From JAGNNV01 sp031392925 (GTDB lineage Bacteria; Acidobacteriota; Vicinamibacteria; Fen-336; JAGNNV01), in the NCBI GenBank assembly GCA_031392925.1, contig JANMVV010000168.1:1-13746 (forward strand): a stretch of 13,746 bases of DNA. Direction: 5' to 3'. The notes beneath the pieces were generated by a model, which saw only the letters and a list, made by a program, of their open reading frames with translations, did not search any database and had not been told where the DNA came from. Each line of letters starts with the position of its first letter. The stretch's first letter is position 1. Positions 1-6,080 of this stretch are shown piece after piece. The translations under genes and the position numbers were made by a program.

Positions 1-371
1 ACTCCGATGGCGAATGTGGCGACGGGAATTCCCGCGGGCATCTGCACGATGGAGAGGAGCGAGTCCATTCCGGAGAGCGCTTTCGACTGGACGGGCACCC
101 CGAGGACGGGGACGACGGTCTTTGAGGCCAGCATCCCGGGAAGGTGGGCGGCGCCGCCCGCTCCCGCGATGATCGCCTGAAGCCCGCGCGCGGCCGCAGT
201 GCTCGCGTACTTGAAGAGCCGGTCGGGCGTCCGGTGCGCGGAGATCACTTCCACCTCGTGCGCGATGCCGAGGCGATCGAGCATCTCGGACGCGGCCTTC
301 ATGGTGTCCCAGTCCGAACGGGAGCCCATCACCACGCTGACCCGTGCTGTCCCCGATTTCGCCTTCGCCAT
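1..371 (-). CDS. purE: N5-carboxyaminoimidazole ribonucleotide mutase (class I PurE), 3' part cut by window edge
   Basis: PurE moves the carboxylate of N5-CAIR to C4 to give CAIR in de novo purine synthesis, in the cytoplasm. The first 123 residues are visible from an ATG at 371 on the minus strand. They show the family's conserved blocks: VVMGSRSDWDTM near residues 13-24, ISAHRTPDR near 43-51, AGAGGAAHLPGM near 69-80, and GVPVQSKALSGMDSLLSIVQ followed by MPAGIPVATFAIG at the edge. These are diagnostic of bacterial class I PurE. Only the C-terminal helix, about 40 residues, lies outside the window. The gene is divergent from the sigma-54 activator at 555 and is housekeeping, with no evident link to the redox operon. 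I see no disruption. Confidence 0.95.
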   Translation of the reverse strand, partial: MAKAKSGTARVSVVMGSRSDWDTMKAASEMLDRLGIAHEVEVISAHRTPDRLFKYASTAAARGLQAIIAGAGGAAHLPGMLASKTVVPVLGVPVQSKALSGMDSLLSIVQMPAGIPVATFAIG

Positions 372-554
372 GTCGCTGCCGTTGAGTCTAGCCTTCGCCG
401 CGATCTTGGAGCTCGCCGGTCTATACTGAAAGTAGGCTGCGGCTCTGAATTGAAGAAGTCACCCGACGCTGGACGTCACCCATCCGGATCCGGGGAAGGA
501 GCGCCGGATGACTGGAGAGGGGAAGGGGAGCGGAGCGCGAAGGCTGAGGACTCG
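372..554. other. Divergent intergenic region with an inverted repeat at 481-510
   Basis: This stretch separates purE (minus) from the activator gene (plus) and should carry the promoters of both. A 7-bp perfect inverted repeat, CATCCGG at 481-487 and CCGGATG at 504-510, encloses a 16-nt spacer and lies 45 nt upstream of the activator's ATG, so it could be an operator or a leader hairpin. A TATACT at 422-427 resembles a -10 box on the plus strand, but no matching -35 is found at the right distance. Nothing here matches a -24/-12 promoter. Function is inferred from position only. Confidence 0.35.
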
Positions 555-1895
555 ATGGTGCTTGTCTCGGCCCGTGACCCCGGACTACGAGCTCACCTGG
601 CAGCCGTGCTTTCGGGGTACGGGGTTGAACTCTCCGGAGAATCACCGGCCGCCGTCCTGAGCCTGCTCGACCGCCACCCCTCGTTTCGGCTCCTCATTGT
701 GGTGGAATCGGACGGCGACCTCGGCGCGCTGGAGCTGTTGACGGGGGCGAAACAGCAGCGCTCTGATATCGCGGTTATGCTGCTCTCCCGCGTGCCCACG
801 ATCGCTCACGCCACGGAGGCGATTCGCCGAGGCGCCGAAGATTTCATCCCCATTCCATTCTCCGCGGACCAGCTTCGCAAGGAGGTGGACCGCGTGCTCG
901 AAGCAGCCGATCTGCGGGAGCGGGTCGCCCGTCTTCAGGACCTCGCGGATGGATGGAGCCTCGAGGCGGTCGTCGGCGCTTCGCCCCGCATGCGGCCGGC
1001 CTTCGAGATTGCCAGGGCAGCGGCCCGCAGCGACCGGGCGGTTCTGATCACGGGGGAGACGGGAACGGGCAAAGAACTCTTCGCCCGGGCGATTCACGCG
1101 GGAGGGCGGCGCGCGCACAAGGCCTTCGTCGCCCTGAACTGCGCGGCCATTCCCAAGGACCTGGTGGAAAGCGAACTCTTCGGGCATCGGCGGGGAGCGT
1201 TCTCCGGCGCCGATCGCGACTACGCCGGGTTGTTCGTGGCCGCCGATGGCGGCGCCCTGCTTCTGGACGAAATCGGCGAGTTGCCGGCTGAGGCCCAGGC
1301 AAAGCTTCTGCGCGTGCTCCAGGACGGCGAGGTCCGTCCGGTCGGTGGCCTCGAGAGCCGGCGGACGGACGTGCGGATATTCGCGGCGACCAACCGGAAG
1401 CTCTCGGATCTGCGGGGCGGAGCGCTAAGGCAGGATCTGTATTTTCGGCTCTCGGTTCTGGTTCTCGACCTCCCTCCCCTGCGGGTGCGCTTCGAGGACA
1501 TTCCGGCGCTGGTGGCCCGCTTCCTGGCAAAGATCCGCGTCCGCGGAGCCAGCGGGCCATCAGGCATTGAAGCAGAAGCGCTCGACTTGCTTTGTCGTTA
1601 TCACTTCCCCGGGAACGTTCGGGAACTCGAGAACCTGATCGAGGGGGTCAGTGTGACCATGCCTCAGGATCAGTCGGTGATCCGCGCCGGGGACCTGCGC
1701 GGCTGGTTCCGTCGTCGCGGCATCGTCCTCGGCACGGCGCCCGACCCGGGTCTTCCGTCTCTGAATCTCAAGGAGCTTGAAGCCTGGGCGATTCCCGAGG
1801 CCCTGCGGCGCAGCCACGGCAACAAGAGCGAGGCTGCGCACTTGCTGGGAATCTCTCGAGACACGCTGTACCGCAAGCTGGGTGGCGACCATTAG
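555..1895 (+). CDS. Sigma-54-dependent transcriptional activator with degenerate receiver domain (NtrC family)
   Basis: This 446-residue protein has the three-part NtrC layout: receiver-like domain (about 1-115), AAA+ sigma-54 interaction domain (about 140-370) and Fis-type helix-turn-helix (about 412-446, ending ...LLGISRDTLYRKL). The AAA+ domain has Walker A GETGTGK (167-173), the sigma-54 loop as GAFSGA (214-219, usual form GAFTGA) and Walker B LLLDEIG with D238/E239, so it should hydrolyse ATP and open sigma-54 complexes. The receiver is abnormal. The acidic pair is replaced by Ala-Arg (S5-A6-R7-D8), the phospho-acceptor position appears to be Glu51, the beta-4 Thr is Ser78 and the beta-5 Lys is Ile100. 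I chose ATG 555 because the receiver homology begins there; the frame stays open upstream to 144 but encodes nothing family-like. A purine-rich GCTGAGG sits just upstream. No histidine kinase is in the window. It most likely activates the operon beginning at 2112. Confidence 0.9.
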   Translation: MVLVSARDPGLRAHLAAVLSGYGVELSGESPAAVLSLLDRHPSFRLLIVVESDGDLGALELLTGAKQQRSDIAVMLLSRVPTIAHATEAIRRGAEDFIPIPFSADQLRKEVDRVLEAADLRERVARLQDLADGWSLEAVVGASPRMRPAFEIARAAARSDRAVLITGETGTGKELFARAIHAGGRRAHKAFVALNCAAIPKDLVESELFGHRRGAFSGADRDYAGLFVAADGGALLLDEIGELPAEAQAKLLRVLQDGEVRPVGGLESRRTDVRIFAATNRKLSDLRGGALRQDLYFRLSVLVLDLPPLRVRFEDIPALVARFLAKIRVRGASGPSGIEAEALDLLCRYHFPGNVRELENLIEGVSVTMPQDQSVIRAGDLRGWFRRRGIVLGTAPDPGLPSLNLKELEAWAIPEALRRSHGNKSEAAHLLGISRDTLYRKLGGDH

Positions 1896-1900
1896 CCGAC

Positions 1901-1917
1901 TGTAGGAGGATCGTACA
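1901..1917. promoter_or_regulatory. Candidate activator-binding dyad 1 (upstream activating sequence)
   Basis: TGTAGGAGGATCGTACA is an imperfect palindrome with outer arms TGTA/TACA and inner GA/TC. It begins 6 nt after the activator's stop codon. Its central 15-mer (1902-1916) matches the dyad at 1961-1975 at 12 of 15 positions, sharing GT..GAGGATCG.AC. The centre, 1909, lies about 183 nt before the predicted start site of the sigma-54 promoter, within the range usual for NtrC-type enhancers. The binding protein is inferred from adjacency. Confidence 0.5.
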
Positions 1918-1934
1918 CACCTCCAAGACCCCAA

Positions 1935-1949
1935 CGGCCGCAAGGGCCG
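1935..1949 (+). terminator. Weak stem-loop after the activator gene
   Basis: CGGCC at 1935-1939 and GGCCG at 1945-1949 form a 5-bp GC stem with loop GCAAG, about 40 nt after the activator's stop. Only ATTG follows, with no U-tract, so if it terminates transcription it does so poorly. It lies between the two activator dyads and may be incidental. Confidence 0.2.
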
Positions 1950-1957
1950 ATTGCGTC

Positions 1958-1978
1958 GGCGTCCGAGGATCGGACACC
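1958..1978. promoter_or_regulatory. Candidate activator-binding dyad 2 (upstream activating sequence)
   Basis: The core GTCCGAGGATCGGAC (1961-1975) has perfect 6-bp arms GTCCGA/TCGGAC around GGA. Adding GG (1958-1959) and CC (1977-1978) across one mismatch extends the dyad to 21 bp. It is related to the dyad at 1901-1917 and lies 59 bp from it centre to centre. It sits about 124 nt before the predicted sigma-54 start site. Paired sites upstream of a -24/-12 promoter are the usual arrangement for NtrC-family activators. The Fis-type domain of the protein encoded at 555-1895 is the natural candidate to bind here. Confidence 0.6.
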
Positions 1979-1993
1979 TTGGTGGCAGAGACG

Positions 1994-2023
1994 ATGGCGG
2001 ACTCGGGAGGCCCAGGCCGCCAT
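1994..2023. repeat. Inverted repeat between enhancer dyads and promoter
   Basis: ATGGCGG at 1994-2000 and CCGCCAT at 2017-2023 are perfect 7-bp inverted arms with a 16-nt spacer. It lies in the region that must loop between the upstream dyads and the -24/-12 promoter. It could be a second regulator's site or chance in GC-rich DNA. The sequence does not resemble dyads 1 and 2. Confidence 0.3.
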
Positions 2024-2065
2024 AACTATCAGGCTACGGAGCGAGTTGCCAGAGTTTCTCAAACG

Positions 2066-2081
2066 TGGCCCGGAGCTTGCT
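2066..2081 (+). promoter_or_regulatory. Sigma-54 (-24/-12) promoter of the electron-transfer operon
   Basis: TGGCCCGGAGCTTGCT matches the sigma-54 consensus TGGCACG-N4-TTGCW at every specified base but one (CCC instead of CAC), with GG and GC elements at the correct spacing. Transcription should start near 2092, giving a leader of about 20 nt that holds the AAGGAG ribosome-binding site (2098-2103) 8 nt before ATG 2112. Promoter, leader and start codon fit together. The neighbouring sigma-54 activator gene and the two upstream dyads support the call. Confidence 0.8.
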
Positions 2082-2111
2082 CATGGAGTTCCCATTCAAG
2101 GAGCGTCCACC

Positions 2112-3515
2112 ATGAGCAGGGATCGAATCTTCCTTTCGGCAAAAGTCGGATTTCTCGCCGTGGCGGCAACCATGCTGGCCGCGCCTCCGGTCCAGGCGAT
2201 ACCGGCGTTCGCCCGGAAGTACCAGACGAGTTGCCAGACGTGCCACACCGCGTTCCCGAAGCTCAATTCCTTCGGCACCGCATTCCGCCTCAACGGCTAC
2301 CGCATGCCCGCCGAAACCGAGGAAATGGTGAAGGAGAAGCCGGTGAGCCTCGGCGCTCCGGCCTACAAGAAAATCTGGCCGAATGCGGTCTGGCCCGGAC
2401 AGATCGCGAGCGCGGTACCGCTGGCTGTCAACGTAAAGATGGGCGACGTGAACACCTCGTCGGTCAACGAGGACGGCAGCGTGAGCAAAGTGAAGAATGA
2501 CTTCCAGTTTCCCCAGGAGGTGAATGTCTTCGGGGGCGGCACGCTGGGCGACCATGTGTCGTACTTCAGCGAACTGACCTTTGGGGTGTCGCCTGACGGA
2601 TCCGTTTCTACGGAAGTCGAGCATGCGCACATCGCTTTCGATTCGCCCTTCGGCCCGGAGAACCTCTTCCATTTCCGCATCGGCAAGTTCACCCCCAACG
2701 TGGCGGACGTCTTCCAGGAGATGTTCCTCATCACCAACGCCGGGCTCGGTACGATCTTCGACTACAACCCGATCGGCCTCAGTGGCGGAACCGGACTGGG
2801 TGCCGGGGACTTGTCTCCCAGCCCCATCTCGTTTCCCAAGCTTGTGCAGGGTATCGAGGTCTACGGGATCGTCAGTCATCGCCTGATGTATTCCGCCGGG
2901 GTGGCCAACGGGATCCGCGCGAATGACCAGCAATTCGGGAACAACTCCAAGGACTTCTACGGGCGCCTCGACTACAAGTTCGGAGGCATGGGTCTCGACG
3001 GTGATACCGGGGGCAAGGACACTCCGGAGAAGAACTGGCGGGACGACTCGCTGCGGGTCGGGGCTTTCGCCTACCGCGGCAACGCCAGCACGGTGAACTT
3101 CCCACTCGTTGATGAGGCGGGAGTGACGGTCAACGTTCGGGATGCCCATTTTGTGCGGACCGGCTTTTTCGCCAGCCTCTACGTGAAGGATCTCAATCTC
3201 TTCGGCGCCTATGTGCGGGGAACGGACACCCTGAAGCAGTATGAGCCGGCGTCGGGCCAGCTTCTGGGAACCACTGAGCCGGTCTACAACGCCTGGTTCG
3301 CTCAGGCGGACTACATTTTCTATCCCTGGCTCCATGGGACGGTGCGCGCCGAGGTGCTCACGCCCGGGGATCGCAGCGTCGAGAGTCTCCGCATCGGTAC
3401 GGCCAGCGTGAGCGCGCTGGTGCGCGCGAACATCAAGGCGATCATCGAGTATCAGCGCGACCTACGCGATGGCGACAATCATTCGCTCAACGGGATCCTG
3501 CGATTCGCTTTCTAA
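2112..3515 (+). CDS. Cyc2-like outer-membrane monoheme cytochrome-porin fusion
   Basis: The 467-residue precursor has a signal peptide (hydrophobic about residues 11-28, cleavage after PPVQA), then one c-type heme site C41-Q-T-C44-H45 in the context PAFARKYQTSCQTCH, then FPKLNSFGTAFRLNGY. The remaining 390 or so residues are rich in Gly, aromatics and alternating hydrophobic residues. The protein ends in LNGILRFAF, the terminal Phe being typical of outer-membrane barrels. One N-terminal heme followed by a barrel is the layout of Cyc2, the Fe(II)-oxidising porin-cytochrome, and its many uncharacterised relatives. I infer that it passes electrons across the outer membrane; the substrate cannot be read from sequence. 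It is first in the operon, directly behind the sigma-54 promoter, with AAGGAG 8 nt before ATG. The longer frame from 2046 is rejected because it would start upstream of the transcription start. Confidence 0.75.
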   Translation: MSRDRIFLSAKVGFLAVAATMLAAPPVQAIPAFARKYQTSCQTCHTAFPKLNSFGTAFRLNGYRMPAETEEMVKEKPVSLGAPAYKKIWPNAVWPGQIASAVPLAVNVKMGDVNTSSVNEDGSVSKVKNDFQFPQEVNVFGGGTLGDHVSYFSELTFGVSPDGSVSTEVEHAHIAFDSPFGPENLFHFRIGKFTPNVADVFQEMFLITNAGLGTIFDYNPIGLSGGTGLGAGDLSPSPISFPKLVQGIEVYGIVSHRLMYSAGVANGIRANDQQFGNNSKDFYGRLDYKFGGMGLDGDTGGKDTPEKNWRDDSLRVGAFAYRGNASTVNFPLVDEAGVTVNVRDAHFVRTGFFASLYVKDLNLFGAYVRGTDTLKQYEPASGQLLGTTEPVYNAWFAQADYIFYPWLHGTVRAEVLTPGDRSVESLRIGTASVSALVRANIKAIIEYQRDLRDGDNHSLNGILRFAF

Positions 3516-3582
3516 GTAAGGAGACGATCGATGAATTTCATCTGCCCAAGTGTGAAGGAGACCTCGTCCATGAGTTTCATTT
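3514..3582 (+). repeat. Duplicated ribosome-binding site and start codon region
   Basis: Two similar blocks follow each other. The first is AAGT, AAGGAGAC, then ATGAATTTCATCT (3514-3543). The second is AAGT, gtg, AAGGAGAC, then ATGAGTTTCATTT (3548-3582). The AUGs lie 39 nt apart and in frame, so either can start the cupredoxin gene. The pattern looks like a small tandem duplication of the translation start. Confidence 0.5.
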
Positions 3583-4163
3583 TTCGAGCCGGTGTACTGG
3601 CGATGGCCAGCGTGGCGTTGAGTTCGACCGGCGCGACCGCGGAACTCGGATCGTTATCAGGGACGGTGGTCGCCAAAGGCCTCAGATCGAACGCCGGTGT
3701 GGTGGTGAGTCTCGCGGCGGCGGATCTGAAGCCTCCAGCGCCCGGCAAGCCGTTCGAACTCGACCAGAAGAGCATGCAATTCCTGCCCCACGTGGTGGCC
3801 ATCACGACCGGCACCGAAGTGCGCTTTCTCAACAGCGATCCCGTCGCCCACAACGTCTTCTCTCCCGACGGCAAGTACAACCTCGGCACGTGGCCCCAGG
3901 GCCAGGCCCGCAGCCATGTCTTCGACAAGGCCGGCGTGTTCACCCAACTCTGTCGCGTGCATCCGGAGATGGAGGGCTACATCGTGGTCCTCGATACCCC
4001 TTACTTCGCCGTCACCGACGCCGCGGGCGCCTTCGAGATCAAGGGCGTGACCCCCGGCAAGTACAAGCTTCATGCATGGAGCGAGAAGCTCAAGGCCGCC
4101 GACCAGGAGGTCACGGTCGAAGCCGGAAAGGCCGCGACCCTGGCTTTGACCATGTCCCACTGA
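3531..4163 (+). CDS. Exported cupredoxin (plastocyanin/rusticyanin-like) with C-terminal regulatory-like beta domain
   Basis: This is probably a periplasmic blue-copper electron carrier of up to 210 residues. After a signal peptide ending near STGATA comes a cupredoxin fold. It has the His ligand in DPVAHNVF and the C-x2-H-x2-M cluster LCRVHPEM (H94, C128, H131 and M134 counted from the second ATG), which together make a type-1 copper site. The last 60 or so residues (VTDAAGAFEIKGVTPGKYKLHAW...) resemble a carboxypeptidase-regulatory-like beta-sandwich, a common pairing in this family. Two starts are possible: ATG 3531 (AAGGAG 7 nt upstream) and ATG 3570 (AAGGAG 9 nt upstream). The second gives the more ordinary signal peptide. 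It lies 15 nt after the porin-cytochrome gene, so it may carry electrons between the outer membrane and the cytochromes encoded downstream, as rusticyanin does in Acidithiobacillus. Confidence 0.8.
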   Translation: MNFICPSVKETSSMSFIFRAGVLAMASVALSSTGATAELGSLSGTVVAKGLRSNAGVVVSLAAADLKPPAPGKPFELDQKSMQFLPHVVAITTGTEVRFLNSDPVAHNVFSPDGKYNLGTWPQGQARSHVFDKAGVFTQLCRVHPEMEGYIVVLDTPYFAVTDAAGAFEIKGVTPGKYKLHAWSEKLKAADQEVTVEAGKAATLALTMSH

Positions 4164-4167
4164 GGAG
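4162..4167 (+). promoter_or_regulatory. Ribosome-binding site supporting a CTG start at 4173
   Basis: GAGGAG overlaps the TGA stop of the cupredoxin gene (4161-4163) and sits 5 nt before CTG 4173. The frame is open from 4164 and has no ATG, GTG or TTG before GTG 4275, which would cut off conserved cysteines. CTG 4173 is therefore the best start (CTG 4170 is only 2 nt from the site). Confidence 0.55.
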
Positions 4168-4172
4168 ACCTG

Positions 4173-6080
4173 CTGCACGACCAATACATCGCCGCCCTTC
4201 CGTCCTCGCGCTATTTCCTGGACCTGATCAGTTGCCGCAGCGGCTGTCCGGTCCGGACCAACGCGGGGGCGTACGTGCGGGCGGTGGCCCAGGGCGAATA
4301 CGAGAAGGGTTACCGCATTGCCCACGCGCCCAACCCGTGGACGTCGGTGTGCGGCCGCATCTGCGCTCATCCTTGCGAATCGCGGTGCCGGCGCGGAGCC
4401 ATCGACCAGCCGATCTCGATTCGCGCGCTCAAGCGCACGCTCACCGAGCGTCACGGGGTCGAGACCGCCCGGATCAGCGATCGCCCTGAGGAGCCGGGTC
4501 CCCTGGGCGTCGCGGTCACGGTGGACGGACAGCCGGCCCGGGTGGCCGTGGTGGGCGCCGGACCGGCGGGCCTCTCTTGCGCCCATGACCTCGCTTTCCT
4601 TGGTTATTCGGTGACCGTCTTCGAGTCGTCGCCGGTGGTGGGCGGCATGCTCTTCCAGGGCATCCCGGAGTACCGGTTGCCGAGGGACATCATCCGTGCG
4701 GAAGTGGAGCGCATCGTTCGCATGGGCGTCGAGGTCCGCACGTCATGGCGGCTGGGCAAGGACTTCAGCGTGGGCGATCTTCGCCGCAATGGATACTCCG
4801 CGGTCTTTCTTGCCTTCGGAGCGACCAAGGGCCGGGCCCTCGATATCCCAGGCGCCGGGCTCGATGGCGTGATCAACGGGGTCGACTTTCTCCTCAACGC
4901 GAACCTGGGCTATCACGTCGACCTCGGCGCGCGCGTGGTAGTTGTGGGCGGAGGCAACGTCGCGGTGGACGTGGCCCGGACGGCCTTACGCTACGCGGAA
5001 GCGTCGGCGCGATTGCCCTCAGGCGCCGAGGCTCTGCTCGCCTCCTGGGGCTATGACAACACGCTCATCGACGCGGCGCGGACCGCCATGCGCCTTGGCG
5101 CGCGCCGGGTCACCATGGTGAGCCTCGAACCGCGCCAGGAGATGCCCGCATCTATCGAGGAAGTCGCGGGGGCCGTGGAGGAGGGGATCGAGCTGATTCC
5201 GGGTCGCGGACCCCAGGCGATTCACGGCCGGGATGGGAAGGTCGTGGCTCTCGAAACGCGGGACATCGCCTCGGTCTTCGACGCGGACGGGCGGTTCCAC
5301 CCCAGGTACGTTCAGGACAGCGAACGGCAAATCGAGTGCGACACCATCATCCTGGCCATCGGTCAGGCCCCGGATCTGAGCGCACTCAAGGACGATCCCG
5401 AGATCGAGATCACGGCCCGCGGGCTCGTGAAGGTGGAGCCGAAAACCCTGGCCACCACGCTGCCCGGCGTCTTTTGCGGAGGCGATCTCGCGTTTGGTCC
5501 TCGCATCGTGATCGAGGCGACGGGTGACGGCAAGCGCGCGGCCCTCGCCATCCACCGCTCCCTGGGCGGAGGTTCTCTCGACCGGGCGCCGTTCAGATTC
5601 CGCACCCTGCCCCTCCGCCGCTGGGGGGAGCGCTACGATCGGATCCCGCGTCAACCGGAGCCGTGCATTCCCGTTCAGCGACGCACCGGTTTTCGCGAGA
5701 TCGAGGAGAGCTACCCCGAAGCTCAAGCGCGGACGGAGGGCGAGCGGTGCCTGTGGTGCAACGTCAGTCCCATCTTCGATTCGGAGAAGTGCATCCTGTG
5801 TGGCGGCTGCGTGGACATTTGTCCCGAGAACTGCCTGAAGATCGTGACCCTCGCGCGGCTCGGGGCGGATGTGCGAGGGCTCGAGGCGGTGCGCGTCGCC
5901 CTGGGCGTGAGCGAGGCCGGGGGCGCGATCCTCAAGGATGAGGACCGCTGCATCCGGTGTGGCCTTTGCGCGGATCGCTGTCCCACGAACGCCATCACCA
6001 TGGAGCTGCTGGAGCTCGATGACACCGAGGCCTCTTCGCTCCAGCTCTTCGTCGAGGAAATGGAGGACACTCGTGCATGA
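4173..6080 (+). CDS. GltD/DsrL-like FAD- and NAD(P)-dependent oxidoreductase with C-terminal 2x[4Fe-4S] ferredoxin domain
   Basis: This soluble protein of about 635 residues has no signal peptide or membrane segment, so it should act in the cytoplasm. Order: an N-terminal GltD-type Fe-S region (ISCRSGCP near 20-27, then VCGRICAHPCESRC); FAD site GAGPAG (128-133); NAD(P) site GGGN (259-262); a Cys pair (C526, C529); then two ferredoxin clusters, C540/543/546-C550 and C593/596/599-C603, each ending CP. GltD-like proteins pass electrons between NAD(P)H, flavin and Fe-S centres; DsrL has the same overall layout. It is not glutamate synthase, since no large subunit is present. Its stop overlaps the Rieske gene, pointing to an NAD(P) module for that complex, as proposed for anammox Rieske/b complexes. 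An extra 34 or so residues separate two DxARTAxR copies (266-273, 300-307). The start is inferred as CTG; GTG 4275 would lose the first cysteines. Confidence 0.85.
   Translation: MHDQYIAALPSSRYFLDLISCRSGCPVRTNAGAYVRAVAQGEYEKGYRIAHAPNPWTSVCGRICAHPCESRCRRGAIDQPISIRALKRTLTERHGVETARISDRPEEPGPLGVAVTVDGQPARVAVVGAGPAGLSCAHDLAFLGYSVTVFESSPVVGGMLFQGIPEYRLPRDIIRAEVERIVRMGVEVRTSWRLGKDFSVGDLRRNGYSAVFLAFGATKGRALDIPGAGLDGVINGVDFLLNANLGYHVDLGARVVVVGGGNVAVDVARTALRYAEASARLPSGAEALLASWGYDNTLIDAARTAMRLGARRVTMVSLEPRQEMPASIEEVAGAVEEGIELIPGRGPQAIHGRDGKVVALETRDIASVFDADGRFHPRYVQDSERQIECDTIILAIGQAPDLSALKDDPEIEITARGLVKVEPKTLATTLPGVFCGGDLAFGPRIVIEATGDGKRAALAIHRSLGGGSLDRAPFRFRTLPLRRWGERYDRIPRQPEPCIPVQRRTGFREIEESYPEAQARTEGERCLWCNVSPIFDSEKCILCGGCVDICPENCLKIVTLARLGADVRGLEAVRVALGVSEAGGAILKDEDRCIRCGLCADRCPTNAITMELLELDDTEASSLQLFVEEMEDTRA

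Noticed and set aside
422..427. TATACT as a sigma-70 -10 box for the activator
   Set aside because: No acceptable -35 hexamer at 16-18 nt and no extended -10, so it was not listed as a promoter.
144..554. N-terminal extension of the activator from 144
   Set aside because: It overlaps purE on the other strand, encodes Arg-rich non-family sequence, and the receiver-like domain begins exactly at ATG 555.
1983..1998. Second possible -24/-12 element, TGGCAGAGACGATGGC
   Set aside because: The -12 part lacks the invariant GC at the right position, and it is more than 110 nt from the gene; the element at 2066-2081 is far better.
2020..2040. Possible IHF site in the AT-richer stretch between dyads and promoter
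   Set aside because: TATCAG matches part of the consensus, but the required downstream TTR is missing.
2034..3335. Long minus-strand open frame (433 codons) opposite the porin-cytochrome gene
   Set aside because: It is a high-GC codon shadow: no family motif and no start signal, and the plus strand has a clear signal peptide, heme site and barrel end.
4173..6080. Annotation as glutamate synthase small subunit
   Set aside because: No large subunit is nearby, the protein carries an extra C-terminal 2x[4Fe-4S] domain, and it is coupled to Rieske/cytochrome b genes.
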